Numbered from the stretch's first letter, positions 1-10,723 are shown. The stretch: 64,000 nt of DNA from Zhengitettix transpicula (GCA_037074705.1 CM073591.1:5944087-6008086), one strand, 5' to 3'. Program-made: numbers and translations. The notes: generated from the sequence alone by a model not told the origin.

Positions 1-185
1 TCATGTAGATTGATCATGTGACACTTTTAATTTCTATAACGTTGTTTGTAAAAATTAGTTGCTTATGCAGTTGTATCGGCCAGACCAAACGATCTTTGTT
101 GACTAGAATTGAGGAACATGTAGTCTAAACGGTTCCTCGTGTTTTAACAAGACTTTATCTCCTCTGTCTCTTAGGGGGCTGAAGC

Positions 186-500
186 ACAACTCAGCGACAT
201 CCATAACTCCCGGGATTCGACCCCAAATCTCGATTTATTCCGCGTTTTTTATTCTGTGTAACGCGCGTCCTCACGCCGACCCCTAAGGGTGCTCCGCTCT
301 CTTGCCTGTAAAGGGGGTTGAAGATACACACACACACAACATCGGGAGAAACACTATCAGTCTGTCTCACCTCTGAAAAAAGATTTACCTGACGCAAATA
401 TCGGCAGTTTTAGGGATGTTTGAATATTATTTCCACCCCTGAGACGCGTCTACCAACCCCCCCCCCCCCCCACAACAGTGTCTTGTCGGGTGTGGGATTT
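186..500 (+). repeat. R2-family interspersed repeat, fragment
   Basis: This stretch carries the R2 signature: a 'cagcgacatccataac' block, then 'cgggagaaacactatcag', then a 'tttccaccccTgag' block and a C-run near 460-472. The same blocks in the same order recur near 4.7, 8.8, 39.3 and 45 kb. Both termini are missing here. The short open frames across it are not conserved between copies, so I treat it as non-coding. Confidence 0.7.
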
Positions 501-1002
501 GTGTGAGACACACGTGGCGAGCTGTGACGTCATCAGGCCCGCGCCTGCGCAGTCGCAGCCTCGTCTGTCTCGTCAACAGTTTCAGGCAATAACTGTGAAC
601 ATTTAGCGGAGTAGAGCTCAAGACTACCCTGACATGTTTAATTAAGCAATACGTTATTTTCTGCCCCTGGTTTATTCACTTATAACGATCAGTTGTGTGT
701 CGTGTTAACGATCCTTCCCTTGGCGTGTCCCGAGCCGTTTCCATATTTCCTTATTAATGTCCATTTTGTGTATTCTGTTAGAGAAGGATTCCTGCAGACT
801 GAGGGGTCCCGTTGTTTGGGGGGCGGGGGCCAGGAATAACTAAACTCCCTTACCTGCCGGCCTTGAGGGTGTCACCTTTGTCTCCTTCACGAGCAGCCCG
901 ATTCTGCTTTATCACTATAATAGTCATAATATTAACGTCTCATTGAAAATAATGACAAAAAGGGTCATATAAATAAATAGCAGACAACGTTGTTGTGTCT
1001 CT
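501..1002. other. Unassigned sequence
   Basis: I see no gene, tRNA or recognisable element here. It is mildly AT-rich, with a G-rich spot near 817-832. Confidence 0.6.
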
Positions 1003-1013
1003 TCTCCGCGCAC

Positions 1014-1050
1014 CTGAGGAAAGGAACAAGGGGTTCGCAGAAACGACGTC
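1014..1050 (+). ncRNA. Hammerhead-like motif (N7=G)
   Basis: The block reads CTGAGGA, then a hairpin (GAAC with GTTC), then GAAAC, then GAC-GTC. The last part fits a 2-bp stem III (AC/GU) with a triloop and a GUC cleavage triplet. Upstream GCGC pairs with downstream GCAC at three of four positions. Activity is inferred, not shown. Confidence 0.4.
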
Positions 1051-1152
1051 GCACTGTGGCTCTCTTTCTTATTCAATAATAATAACAATAATTTGACACG
1101 TTGTGCTTATTTTGCAAATTCAAAAATTATAAGTCACGCTTGAGTAGTTCAC

Positions 1153-1190
1153 CTGACGAAAGCAACAAGAATCGCAGAAAACGTTGTGTC
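1153..1190 (+). ncRNA. Hammerhead-like motif (N7=C), weak stem
   Basis: CTGACGA is followed by a weak hairpin, GAAAA and an ACG...CGTA segment that could form a 3-bp stem III with GUA as cleavage triplet. The core has one extra A, so this copy is probably decayed. Confidence 0.3.
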
Positions 1191-1805
1191 GTATTTAATT
1201 TAGCAACGTTATTTTTGCTCTTATTCGTCTAAGGAAACTTGTTCGTCACTTTGGAATTGTCATGATTTCAACTGTTTCTTTACTGTTATAAATAAATAAC
1301 ACGAAAATTTTGTTTTCGTTAACGAAAAATAAATAAGTTAAGATACGACGTTTCGCTTATTCTAGGCTACATCTGGTCGATATTTGTGTGGGATAATTAT
1401 TTTTCGGGGTTCAAAGAGATTGATAGTGTTTCTCCCGACGTCCTCCAGTGTATAACTTCAACCCCTGACAGCACGTGGAGGCGCGTTACATAAATACAAC
1501 ACTAATGCAACCGAGATTGGAGTCAAATCCTGGGTTATGGATGTCGCAGAGTTTAATTATTACATTCAACTTTTTGTTTAACGCACAGTAGCGACGAGAA
1601 GGGTGGGGGGAATTTACGAACATGCTAAAACGGCACCGATATATTCCTTGAAATAATCTCTTTCCGGGGTCATGAGTTCATCCCCTTACGGCGTGAGCAC
1701 ATGTAGGGGTGGGGGTGGACGTGATTCACAAATGAAAAAAAACACGAAAAAGTACCCTAGTTAAATCAGGGGTTATGGATACACAACAACCCGGGCAAAG
1801 TGCTG

Positions 1806-2265
1806 CAAAACCAGATTATTTGTTGGAAAGAGAATTAAATCCCCCACGACCTTTACTCCGTGACTAATGACGTCACTGGCGGCCATTTTGCAGATATCAG
1901 CAATAGAGATACGACAACCTGCATTCTCTTAGGAAACGTCGTGGCTTTGACGCAGGATTTCTCCCACTTTCTTAGACCTGATTCCGTCCTGGAGTCCACC
2001 ATCACATGCAGAATTTCATCCTCTACAATTTATCCCTGAACATTATTTTCACTACAACGCTTCATTCGGCTGCTATCAGCGAAAAAATGAAAAGAGGCGC
2101 AAAAATTTCGAGGGATTTCAGGTTTACACGGAAATTTTCCCCGAGACAGTTTTAGGATTGGAAAACTTGTGAGTTTTCACTAATGGTCACGACGTGTACA
2201 AGGTTGGGGGGGAAAAAATAAAATACCCGACCTTTGGCTTGCGGGGGTCGTTTTGCTTTCCGAAC
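1806..2265 (+). repeat. Single arm of a fold-back element
   Basis: This is a close match to the right arm of the inverted repeat at 31752-32205, sharing 'ctggcggccattttgcag', 'cagaatttcatcctctac' and 'gacgtgtacaaggt'. No inverted partner is seen nearby, so it is a solo arm or a truncated copy. It begins exactly where the duplicated block at 1003-1805 ends. Confidence 0.75.
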
Positions 2266-2287
2266 ATAGCTACTAGACCGTCGATAC

Positions 2288-2322
2288 CTGAGGAAAGCAA
2301 CAAAGATTGCAGGAACGTTGTT
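2288..2322 (+). ncRNA. Hammerhead-like motif (N7=G), GCAA/TTGC stem
   Basis: CTGAGGA, then GCAA-CAAAGA-TTGC, then GGAAC. The stem is perfect but uses GCAA/TTGC where sister copies use GGAA/TTCC, a compensatory change. The GAAAC block has lost one A. Confidence 0.35.
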
Positions 2323-2329
2323 GTAGCCT

Positions 2330-2916
2330 CTTCCTGGCCTGACAGCAGGTCTCCCTCCTCCTCAGCAACACAGGGTGCACGATAGTTGGGCCATGCCTCC
2401 ACAGTCGTGGCAACTACGTACAAATATAGTTGAAGAAATTCTCTTTCATGTAAAAATTAATTTTTGTAAATAAATGCTTTATTTGTTTTCCAAACGGTAC
2501 TTAAGTGTCCGGACGCAAATAAAACGGCCTGAACCTTTTGGACGTGATAGTTTGTGGTGGTCTATTCGTAATAACAATAATACCTAGGTCTTTGGAGGAG
2601 GCCAGAGTTGTGCGCTGCTCCCACTGTCAGGGCGTGGGACGCACATGCACGTGGATGCGTTTCCGCAGCTCTGACCGCGGCGCCAAGGAGTTTGTAAAGC
2701 GAGAGTGTTATTAAGTGGCGCCCGCGACGAGCCCCGGTCGAGTATCGATCCTGCGCGCTCGCAGCCGCCGCGAGATGTAGCGACGATGCGCTGCCTCCAG
2801 GAGGAGCAACACCAAACTATCGACGACTGCGGCTCCGGCCTCGAGCTCCTACGAGACCGTCCGACAGATTGTTACAGTTCAATAAGTCAACACACTGGAG
2901 ACTCGTTGCCGCTATC
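2330..2916. other. Unassigned; GC-rich patch 2600-2880
   Basis: No gene is recognised. The patch at 2600-2880 is rich in CpG and could be promoter-like, but no start codon with a credible splice donor follows. A short frame from 2705 has no recognisable domain and runs into an R1 repeat. Confidence 0.5.
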
Positions 2917-3095
2917 ACCCCGTCTCCCGCCATCCAGGGAAGGGCGAATGCCGGGTAGGATCCTTAAACCATAGCCCGGGGGCCCCTAGTTAACCCTTGG
3001 CTACCTTCCTCTACCCTTCCGCATCCCTTCCTATGCTATTAAAGGGGACTTGCCACCATGTGGATTACCCTCATGCAGCCTGGTACCTTAAAAAT
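2917..3095 (+). repeat. R1 SINE-like repeat, 3' half
   Basis: R1 is the commonest family in the window (about 25 segments). This copy holds the 3' half: 'gccgggtaggatccttaaa', 'agttaacccttggctacc', 'ttccgcatccc', 'tcctatgctattaaagggg' and 'gtggattaccctcatg', ending in an A/T-rich run. The A-rich 3' end points to retroposition. R1 has no conserved open frame and no clear RNA polymerase III boxes in most copies, so the SINE label is inference. Confidence 0.75.
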
Positions 3096-3139
3096 TTTTT
3101 TTAGAAAAAACCATCCCGATCTAGGAAGCTTGTGAAAGG

Positions 3140-3535
3140 GTCCCAGAGAGCTTTGGGGATGCCTCCTCCTCCCTCTGGTTTTGTGAACTAAGGTTTGCCA
3201 CAAGCCGAGGCCTGTTTTTAGAAGTGTATGTTCCGGGGTCCCAGACTTTGGGCATACGGTACGAGTTTTCCGCTGTTCCCATTGGAACAGTTCGCCAGAT
3301 GCCTCCTAAACTGGTCGAGGCACGGGGAAGGGAATGCTGCGTCCCCACAGCGTCCTTTCGGAGGGCCGTGGGACAAGTACCCAATGCCCGACCTACCTGA
3401 CGCAGGTTTTTCGAGCGTTTTCCCTGCATCACTTTTAGGCGATTTGCCGGGTAGGGCCCTGGTTATCTTTTGCCACCTTGTACCTTGCTCTCCAATCCGC
3501 ATCCCGCCTTCCAAGTCTCGTTACGAGACGGCGAA
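3140..3535 (+). repeat. R1 SINE-like repeat, 5' and middle part
   Basis: This copy covers the 5' and middle parts of R1: 'tttggggatgcc', 'aagccgaggcctg', 'tgttcccattggaacag', 'gaatgctgcgtccccac' and 'gacctacctgacgcaggt'. Its 3' third is diverged. It lies directly after another R1 segment in the same orientation. Confidence 0.7.
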
Positions 3536-3603
3536 GCCACCACGTAGCTGACCCGCATGTACTTCCCACAGAACAGTGAGAGGTTAGGTCTCACAGTTGG
3601 AAG

Positions 3604-3605
<2 letters not shown>

Positions 3606-3659
<54 letters not shown>

Positions 3660-3672
3660 GCGCGCGCGCGTT
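3606..3672. repeat. (CT)n/(CG)n microsatellite
   Basis: About 50 bp of pure CT dinucleotides run into alternating CG. Both tract types can adopt non-B DNA (triplex and Z-DNA). Open frames here read as Leu-Ser or Arg-Glu repeats and are artefacts. Confidence 0.95.
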
Positions 3673-3719
3673 TTCAATCAAGGTTTCAGAGTTTTTATGC
3701 GGTTGTGCCACTCCTGCGT

Positions 3720-3758
3720 CTTGACGAAAGGAACAGAGATTCCAGAAACGTTGTGTCA
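3720..3758 (+). ncRNA. Hammerhead-like motif, degenerate core
   Basis: The core reads CTTGACGA rather than CTGANGA. The GGAA/TTCC stem, GAAAC and a GTTGTGTC stem-III-like segment ending in GUC are kept. Confidence 0.3.
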
Positions 3759-3811
3759 CCAATTCATTTCGGTTTTCGCAATTTCATGTTATTGCTATCT
3801 GTGTGTGTCCG

Positions 3812-3960
3812 GCGTTGCCCGGGTATTTACTTATATAAGGCCGACAGAAGTGTTTAATTGCACATTAACCTATTACTCAAGACGTCGTGGAGAAGTAGAA
3901 ACACTCCTGTCACCAAGCATCATCATAAATACTCTTCATGAAATATACTTGGTGTTCTAA
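3812..3960 (+). repeat. R2 5' terminus fragment
   Basis: It starts with the R2 terminal signature 'cggcgttgcccgggtattt' and then diverges. Bases 3961-4290 hold nothing I recognise. Confidence 0.6.
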
Positions 3961-4297
3961 ATCACTCACCAACGCACGCGCTACCCAAAGAGAGTTAATT
4001 ACGAACCCTCGTGTAACTCAACAATGTAAGAAATACTCCCGGGATCAGTTTTTTTTATTCAGGAAACTTTACAATCAGACGATTTTACAGTTGTGATATT
4101 TGTACATGTTATACTGTACTATGTAGGCCCATATCCAGTGGATCATTGACAGTAAAAATACTCCCGGTTCCTTAAGAGAGCTAAAAAAAACTTCCTCTAT
4201 GGCAAGAGAATCCAAAATACTCCTTTAAGAAAGACAGAAATTGTTCCTCTACCTTAAGGACCTCCGCAGCCTACTCGAGTACCCTCAAGTGTGCCTC

Positions 4298-4515
4298 CAG
4301 AGAGAGAAGGGGAAGAGCGGGAAGGGGGAGAGAGAAGGGGAGAGAAAAGAGGAGAGAAAAGGGGAGAGAAAAGGGGGAGGGGGAGGGAGAAGTGGAGGGA
4401 GAAGGAGAGGGAGAGGGAGAAGGGTAGAGAGAAGAGAGAAAAGGAGAGAGAGAAGGGAGGAGAGAGGAGAGAGAGAAATGGAGGGAGAAGGAGGGGGAGT
4501 GAATGGGAGAGAGTG
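4298..4515. repeat. Polypurine GA-rich tract
   Basis: About 220 bp of almost pure G and A (GGGAGA- and GGAGA-like units) sit on the plus strand. Long frames on both strands here (Glu/Arg- or Ser/Leu-rich) reflect composition only. The tract could form triplex or G-rich structures. Confidence 0.9.
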
Positions 4516-4675
4516 AGAACACTCGCGCTCCTTGCAATGCCCAGCGTCTTTACGACACCCGCCCCTTGGCGCTTCATGGATGCAGCGTGTGTATCACCTG
4601 CACGAAGTACAACCCCACCCCCTCACTAATAAGGACATAACTGCAACTTAACGCGGTATTCACATCATCATAATC

Positions 4676-4985
4676 AAACTCAGTGACATCCACAACCCCG
4701 GATTCGCAGCAATCTTGCCTTTTTTTCCCGCGTTATTATTACGTGACGACCCCTCCATCTCACCCCCATGCCGAAAGCGGTTGAAATGTATCGGGAGAAA
4801 CACTATCAATCTCATTGACCCCGAAAACTATAAATTTTCACTGCCGCCAGTGGGGATGGTTGACGTGTCTCACCTCCACGGAGTTGCTTTCCTGTTCGGA
4901 ACGAATACGTGTACGAAATTTGCTCCTCGGGTGTAAATTTGTATAACATATACAAACACACACACACACACACAGGCAAGCTTAC
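4676..4985 (+). repeat. R2-family repeat
   Basis: This is a recognisable R2 copy: 'gtgacatccacaaccccg', 'cgggagaaacactatcaat', 'gacgtgtctcacctccacgg' and 'aatttgtataacatatac', ending in (CA)n. The ending in a short simple repeat is shared with other R2 copies. The terminal CGGCGTTGCCCGGG block is absent. Confidence 0.75.
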
Positions 4986-5172
4986 GTATTGAAAGAAGAA
5001 GATGAAGGTTTCCGTAAGTTGGATGTGGCTTGTGCGTTGTCCTCCAAAGCTGGCTGAGGCATGTAGACGGCAAAGCTGCTTCCTCAAGGACGAGTACCTT
5101 GCGCTCCCTCCTGCATTCAAAACCATTTCCTCTGCAGTTAAAAGTTGAGGAGCCACGACTCTCGCTTACTGG

Positions 5173-5490
5173 CACGGAGAAGGAAATGCTGCGTCCCCAC
5201 AGCAAACTCCTCTCCCGCCATCCAGGGAAGGGCGTGGGTCAAGTACCAAATGCCGGACCTACCTGATGCAGGTTTTTCTAGGGTTTGTCCTGGATTTCTT
5301 TTAGGCGATGCCGGGTAGGATCCTTAAAATATAGCCCGGGGGCCCATAGTTAACCCGTGGCTACCTTCCACTACCGTTCGCCATCCCCCCTTTCAAATCC
5401 CTTTCCTATATAATATAATAAGAGGGGAGTTGCGACTGTGTGGATTACCCTATACATAGCCTGTTTACACCCAATAAAAAAGGCTCGCGT
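5173..5490 (+). repeat. R1 SINE-like repeat, 3' two-thirds
   Basis: This R1 copy runs from 'cacggagaaggaaatgctgc' through 'gccgggtaggatccttaaa' to 'gtggattaccctatac', and ends in an A-rich stretch (5474-5481). It is truncated at the 5' side, as usual for retroposed copies. Confidence 0.8.
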
Positions 5491-6392
5491 AGTCGGAGAA
5501 GGAAGCTTGCGAGAGGATGATAAAAGGGTAATTAAAAGAATGAATAATTAGAGATTATTGAACTGTATTGTTACCGGCGAACACACAGAGAATCAACAAT
5601 GGTGGAGAACACTGAACAGGCAGGACATTGTTCGTCTTAGTGTGCGTAAGGCGACGGAGCAGGCAGTCAGCCACGAGACCTTGCTGAATGCGGGGGGAGT
5701 TGGTCAGCCACAGGACATTGTGGAGTACAGAGAAGTTGAGTGAAGGATCTGAGTAGAGGACAGGACAAACATTAATTCGGTCGTAGATGAGAGACACACT
5801 TGGCCTGCGATATCGAGGAGCTCAGAGTGAAGGCGAGGGATATACGAGGTGGGGACGAAGGTTCAGCAAAGTGTTGTAATTGCCGTGGTACCTGTTCAAC
5901 ACTGAGTAGAGAGAACCATTTAAAAATTCTCATTTGTAAACGTTCAGAAAATTTCATTTCCTTTTATTCTGATTCAGTTTCGAGAGTTTATTAAAGAATA
6001 TCTGTCAGCAGTGAATTGTAAACACTTTAATTGTTCTTTATTTAATAAAGACCCTGAGGTAAGGGAAAAGGACATTTAGTATAAAACATTGATGTAAAGT
6101 TCAACAAGATAAGGTAAAATAGTTGTGCATAATAAACCAATTGTTTAAGTGAATTTCATGCTCCTTTCACTCAATAGTTTCAATGATTAGTTCAAGCTAA
6201 TTAAATACTTCATGGTTTATTACATACATAAACCATTTTAATTCATTAATTTCCTTTGTTTGTTACAATATATAAACTAATAAATAAATAATTGTACACT
6301 TCCTCATCAGCTACTCGCCCTCGCAGCAACTCCATTCCTTCAAGTTAATTTTAACACGTTAACGTCATCAACGTATCACACGTATCAAAAAT
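5491..6392. other. Unassigned, AT-rich after 5900
   Basis: No gene or element is recognised. The frame at 5558-5743 has no domain I know and no splice context. Confidence 0.5.
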
Positions 6393-6825
6393 GATGAAGG
6401 GAAATCCCTTGAAGAAAACCTGCAACAAGCAGGTCGGACATTTGGTACTTATCCCATGCCCTTCCCTGGTTGGCGGAAGAGGAGTTAGCTGTGGGGTCGC
6501 AGCATTCCCTTCTCCGTGCCTCGACCAGTGCATTATTTTTAGGCGAATTACCGGGTAGGATCCTTAAACCATAGCCCGGGGCCCCTAGTTAACCCTTGGC
6601 TACCTTCCTCTACCCTTCCGCATCCCCCCTTTCAAATCCCTTCCTATGCTGTTAAATGGGAGTTGTTCCAATGGGAACAGCGGACAACTCTTACCCTCCA
6701 ATGCCCCAAGGTTTGTGGCCCGCGGAACATCCACCTCGGCATGTGGGAACCTTAGTTCAAAAACAGAGAGAGGAGGAGGCATCCCCCAAAGGTAGCCCCT
6801 TCGTGTCGCCTTCTTCTTGAACGCT
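6393..6825. repeat. R1 mosaic with internal inversions
   Basis: Three R1 pieces abut with alternating orientation: minus (about 6393-6537), plus (about 6537-6663, the 3' half) and minus (about 6663-6825, the 5' part). The middle segment is inverted in place, with no extra sequence at either junction. Confidence 0.75.
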
Positions 6826-7044
6826 TAAGATGTTATGTGTTCTTACTACAAGTGTTTTAGCTTGGACAGCGAGAAGTTTCAGCAAAATTAATGAGACAGC
6901 AGGCCAAATAAGAGAGGAACGATGTGGAAGCTCATGCGCTGATAACATCTTCTGTATTAGAGAAGATGCTACTTAAACTGTTACGGTCGGCAAAGAGAAA
7001 TATCAATATCCATGATAATATTGTTAGGAGAATAATACACAAGC

Positions 7045-7745
7045 CAAAGATAAAGTAACAGAAGGATTGAGAGTGAACGAAGGTCTTAATGCAGGCTGTC
7101 ACAGATACCTTTTTAAATATTTATTTAGATGAGGCACTTAGTATATGGCTTGGGCGTTCCTACAGGAGACAGGATCACTGCTGTTCGCCGACGGTCAGCT
7201 GAGGTGAAGAGGACGTGATGGAAGAATATAAGAAATGGGGATTGAACATAAATTTACAGAAGACAGAACACAAGATGTGGAAGACTCAACGCTCCAAACA
7301 GGAAAAATAAAAAAAACATGAATACTTGGGGTCAAGAATTACAAATGTGAAAGAAACTAAAACTGCAACAGCAAAGATTTTACACGGAATAAAAATTTAA
7401 CAAAGGAAACAAAAATCAAAATTTATTAGAGAACATTCGAGGTTATAGGAAGTGAAACTTGGCCCCTGACGGAATTACAACAGCAGAATTGGATTATCTG
7501 AGGACAAGTCTTCAAATGAAATTAGAAATGGGCTCCTTCGGAAAGAGATGAACGTGACCACAGTCTGTCGGTAAAAGAATTCAAAATCAAACCCTTAAAT
7601 GGTGGATGGTCACGTACAAACCATGGAACATGGAAGAAATAAACGGGGGAAACCATGATGGAGGACAGGAATTTGGAAGAGGGAGATTGGAACGACAGAC
7701 AGAAATGGAAAGGAGGGGGAAAAGCCGAAGAAGGATCTAACAACC
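7045..7745 (+). pseudogene. LINE reverse-transcriptase relic
   Basis: This is a decayed fragment of a non-LTR retrotransposon reverse transcriptase, read across several frames. Visible in order are 'NIYLDEAL' (about 7115-7138), typical of the palm-domain LFNIYLDEAL block, and 'LLFADG' (about 7178-7195), where the catalytic YADD/FADD has become FADG. They are followed by 'EEYKKWGLNINLQKTE' (about 7220-7267), the block downstream of the catalytic aspartates in many arthropod LINEs, and 'YLGSRIT'. The rest resembles the RT C-terminus (K-R-rich, 'LRKEMNVT'). Frameshifts and stops disrupt it and the second catalytic Asp is lost, so it is inactive. The clade cannot be fixed from this piece. Confidence 0.8.
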
Positions 7746-7813
7746 TGAACTATTTATTAAAATTACTCCTTTAACAACGGCAGCCAGCATTGAATGACCT
7801 GGCCATCATTTTT

Positions 7814-7850
7814 TTGATGAGGTCGCAAATTAAGCGACGAAACGTTGTTA
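7814..7850 (+). ncRNA. Hammerhead-like motif with 5-bp stem II
   Basis: TTGATGA (C3 changed to T), G, GTCGC-AAATTAA-GCGAC, GAAAC, GTTGTT. Stem II is a perfect 5-bp hairpin directly next to GAAAC. The loss of C3 would be expected to inactivate a hammerhead. It sits just after the LINE relic. Confidence 0.35.
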
Positions 7851-7869
7851 ATTTAATTAAAAATTATTT

Positions 7870-8430
7870 TTTCCTGATGTTCATTAATTCCGTATTCTTA
7901 ATAGAAATCAGGAAGAATAAAACAGCGAGGCTTATCGTCTCCCACGTTGCCAAGTGCCCGCCACTGGCAGGCAACGTCGCCTCTACGCGAGCGCGGGCAC
8001 TACCGATAGATAGCGGACAAACTAACAACGTTTCTTTTTCCGGTCTGCAGGTGACGTAATGTCCGTGACGTCACGACGACGCAACAATGCTCCAGGCACA
8101 GTCACATCCCTGATTACAGTGACGTAACGACAACACTGAAAGGAAAATGGCCGTCACGTCCGCAGACACTGGAGGGGACGTCTTCATGTTAAAGCTGCCA
8201 CGTAGGTCTCCTTGGTGATCAACGTAATATTAAAAAAATAAATGTTGTAACCATTTTCTTATACGTCAACGGCCGAATCATTTGAGTTGCTACGCAACAA
8301 TTAACGAGATAAAACAACCCAATGAGCGGCCAAGATGAAGTGACGACCTTCAGCAAAGGTGACGATGACGTCACAACCACACGATGCAGGCGACCGTCTC
8401 ATTGACACTGGCTGCGTGGTGCTCGGCGTT
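7870..8430. other. Unassigned, with several TGACGTCA-like sites
   Basis: No gene is recognised. The interval holds full palindromes near 8067 and 8366 and half-like sites near 8051 and 8121 of the cAMP-response-element type. Whether any regulates a gene is unknown. Confidence 0.45.
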
Positions 8431-8435
8431 GCCCC

Positions 8436-9180
8436 CAGATGTCATTCATCCACAACCCCCGATTGTTTCGTTACTTTTATGCGACTCAACTCCACCCCTA
8501 TCCCTAAATGTGTTATCGGACGGTTACCCGCAGAATCCCCCCGACCCACCCCGAGCAATACGCAACTTTGTCACAATGAACATACACCCCCAAGAACTGA
8601 CTGTAATCTCGGTCTACTCACGTAACGCTCCACCAACCCCCATCCCCACTTCATGCTGAAAGGGGTTGCAAATTTTAGAAACAACATCGGTGCAAATACT
8701 ATCAACGTAATTGACGTCGACAGTTATTTACTCCACGCAAATATAAAACCATTTAACACGTTTTAAAATTTCCACCCCAACCACGGGGGGAGGGGGGGGT
8801 TGAATGTCATAATTAAACTCACCGACATCCATTACCCTCGAGTTTACTCCATTCTCCGCTGTATCCGCGGTACTTGCTTGTAACGCACCCTAAGGGGTGT
8901 TCTGTTACCGTAAGGGGTTAAAATAATAACTCAGATAACATCCGTAGAAACACTATCAATCTCTTGGACCCCTAAATATATTTATCCGACTGAAATATCG
9001 TTTGCTTTAGGATATTTAAATATTTCCACCCCCGCTTCTGAGGGTGGTAGACGTGTCTCCCCCACACTGTGTTTGTTTCCCGGTCGCAAAGAACACGTGT
9101 ACGAAATTTGGTGAAATTTTCTCCACAGGTGTGGATTTATATAAGTAACATACAAACATACATACAACCAAAACACTCAG
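8436..9180 (+). repeat. R2-family repeat, two overlapping partial units
   Basis: A diverged R2 piece (8436-8800) is followed by a better one (8810-9180) with 'accgacatccattaccc', 'gtagaaacactatcaat', 'gtggtagacgtgtctcc' and 'tataagtaacatacaaac'. The second ends in a short (ATAC)n run, like other R2 3' ends. Confidence 0.7.
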
Positions 9181-9379
9181 CTTTATTTACTAGAAGAAGA
9201 TTATAGTTTAATTTCGATTCGCAATATTCGACTACACTTTTTACGTCACACCAATAGAAATCTTGAATTAGAAAAATACCCAATTCAGACAAAAACAAAA
9301 GTGACGATGTAAATACCACTGTGCAACGTTTACCGTTGTCGTTGCGGTTTCGTCGCTTTTGAGTAACGTCAACCCGACG

Positions 9380-9426
9380 AGTGCACCTGAAGAAAGGGAC
9401 AAGGGTCCCAGAAACAATGTCGCACT
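9380..9426 (+). ncRNA. Best complete hammerhead-ribozyme-like motif
   Basis: This copy shows all three helices. AGTGC (9380-9384) pairs with GCACT (9422-9426) as stem I. CTGAAGA (9387-9393) is the first core block. GGGAC-AAGG-GTCCC is a 5-bp stem II. GAAAC follows, then AC-AAT-GT as a minimal stem III, and GTC as the cleavage triplet directly before stem I. Deviations from a textbook hammerhead are two unpaired bases (AC) between stem I and the core, and mismatched A/A and A next to stem II. Short stem III is known for Penelope-associated hammerheads. Activity is not established. Confidence 0.5.
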
Positions 9427-10152
9427 GTGGTATTTATATTACCCTGTGTTTCTTATTCAATAATAATAATAATTGGAGACGTTGAGCTTATTTTGCAAAT
9501 TCAAATATAATACGACACGCTTTATGAATTCACCTGACGCAAGCAACAAGGTTTGCCATATTTAATTTAGCAACTTATTCGTCACGAAATTTGTCCGTCA
9601 CTTTCTAATTGTCATGATTTCAACTGTTTCTTTATTGTTATAAAAAAATGGGACAAATATTTTGTTTTCGTTAACGAAAAATAAAGAATGATACGACGTT
9701 TCGTATGTTCTAGGCTACATCTGGTCGATATTTGTGTGGGATAATTATTTTTCGTGGGTCAAAGGGATTGATAGTGTTTCTCCCGACGTCTTCCGGTGTA
9801 TAATTTCAACCGCTGACAGCATGTGGAGGCGCGTTACATAAATACAACACTAATACAACCGAGATTGGAGTCAAATCCTGGGTTATGGATGTCGCAGAGT
9901 TTAATTATGACATTCAACTTTTTGTTTAACGCACAGTAGCGACGAGAAGGGTGGGGGGAATTTACGAACATGCTAAAACGGCACCGATATATTCCTTTAA
10001 ATAATCTCTTTCCGGGGTCATGAGTTCATCCCCTTACGGCGTGAGCACATGTAGGGGTGGGGGTGGACGTGATTCACAAATGAAAAAAAAACACGAAAAA
10101 GTACCCTAGTTAAATCGGGGGTTATGGATACACAACAACCCGGGCAAAGTGC
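9383..10152 (+). repeat. Duplicated 0.8-kb block, copy 2
   Basis: This is the direct duplicate of 1003-1805. It contains a second, decayed hammerhead-like motif near 9532 (CTGACGC) and an R2 piece on the minus strand (about 9713-10150). After 10152 the two copies diverge; here an inverted R2 tail follows with (GT)n at 10185-10201. Confidence 0.75.
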
Positions 10153-10339
10153 AGCACGCAGATAGTCTAATACATAATATAGAATGTGTGTGTGTGTGTG
10201 CCTCATACAAAGCTACACCCGCAGAAGTTTCGTACAAGTGTTCCTCGCGACCGGGAAACAAACACTGTGTGTGTGTGCGGGGGGGCGAGACACGTCTACC
10301 CCCAACGCCCCCTAAGGAGGGAGGGTGGAAATTGCCTAC

Positions 10340-10687
10340 CTTCCTTATTCATTATTTTCAATCAAACGTAAATAAATTCCAATAGAAATTATGTTTTGTT
10401 TTTCTTCGAATAAAATTCATTTTATACACTATTATTTTTAATTATTTTTCATGTTATGTGGCACGCGTTTGTTTATGCGCGTCTTCGTCTGACCAATATA
10501 ACGTGCACTACAAAACTAAACAATCACGTTGGTGCTTGTCGAATGCGTTAATTTTGTTTTTTTAAAATAAATTTCACTGAGTTTTAATTGCATGATGTTT
10601 TAATCATCATAAATGAACACACACGTTGTGAACAACACAACAGCGTCTTCTTAACGGGGGGTGGAGGAGGGGGGGGTTAATGGGAAT
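10340..10687. other. Unassigned, AT-rich
   Basis: It begins with 'cattattttcaatcaaacgt', the outer end shared by the hammerhead-like fold-back elements, then AT-rich sequence without recognisable content. Confidence 0.5.
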
Positions 10688-10723
10688 TAAACAACGTTCC
10701 GTCGCTAATTGTGACCTCTTCAG
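10688..10723 (-). ncRNA. Hammerhead-like motif, left arm of a pair
   Basis: On the minus strand: CTGAAGA, a short hairpin, GGAACG. It is the inverted partner of 10814-10849; the arms share 'cttaMCTGAAGAGG' and 'GGAAWCGTTGTTTAATTCC'. The right copy keeps GGAAAC; this one has lost an A. Confidence 0.35.

Larger units (their letters stand above)
1003..1805 (+). repeat. Duplicated 0.8-kb block, copy 1
   Basis: This block matches 9383-10152 in the same orientation, 8.4 kb away. The half from about 1260 to 1805 is nearly identical, including 'ctaggctacatctggtcg' and 'gcaccgatatattcc'; the first third is more diverged. Each copy contains two hammerhead-like motifs, or remnants, followed by an R2 fragment on the minus strand (about 1370-1800). 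It is either a composite element that moved as a unit or a segmental duplication. Confidence 0.75.

Noticed and set aside
7045..7745. Possible intact LINE
   Set aside because: Stops, frameshifts and loss of the second catalytic Asp show it is a relic.
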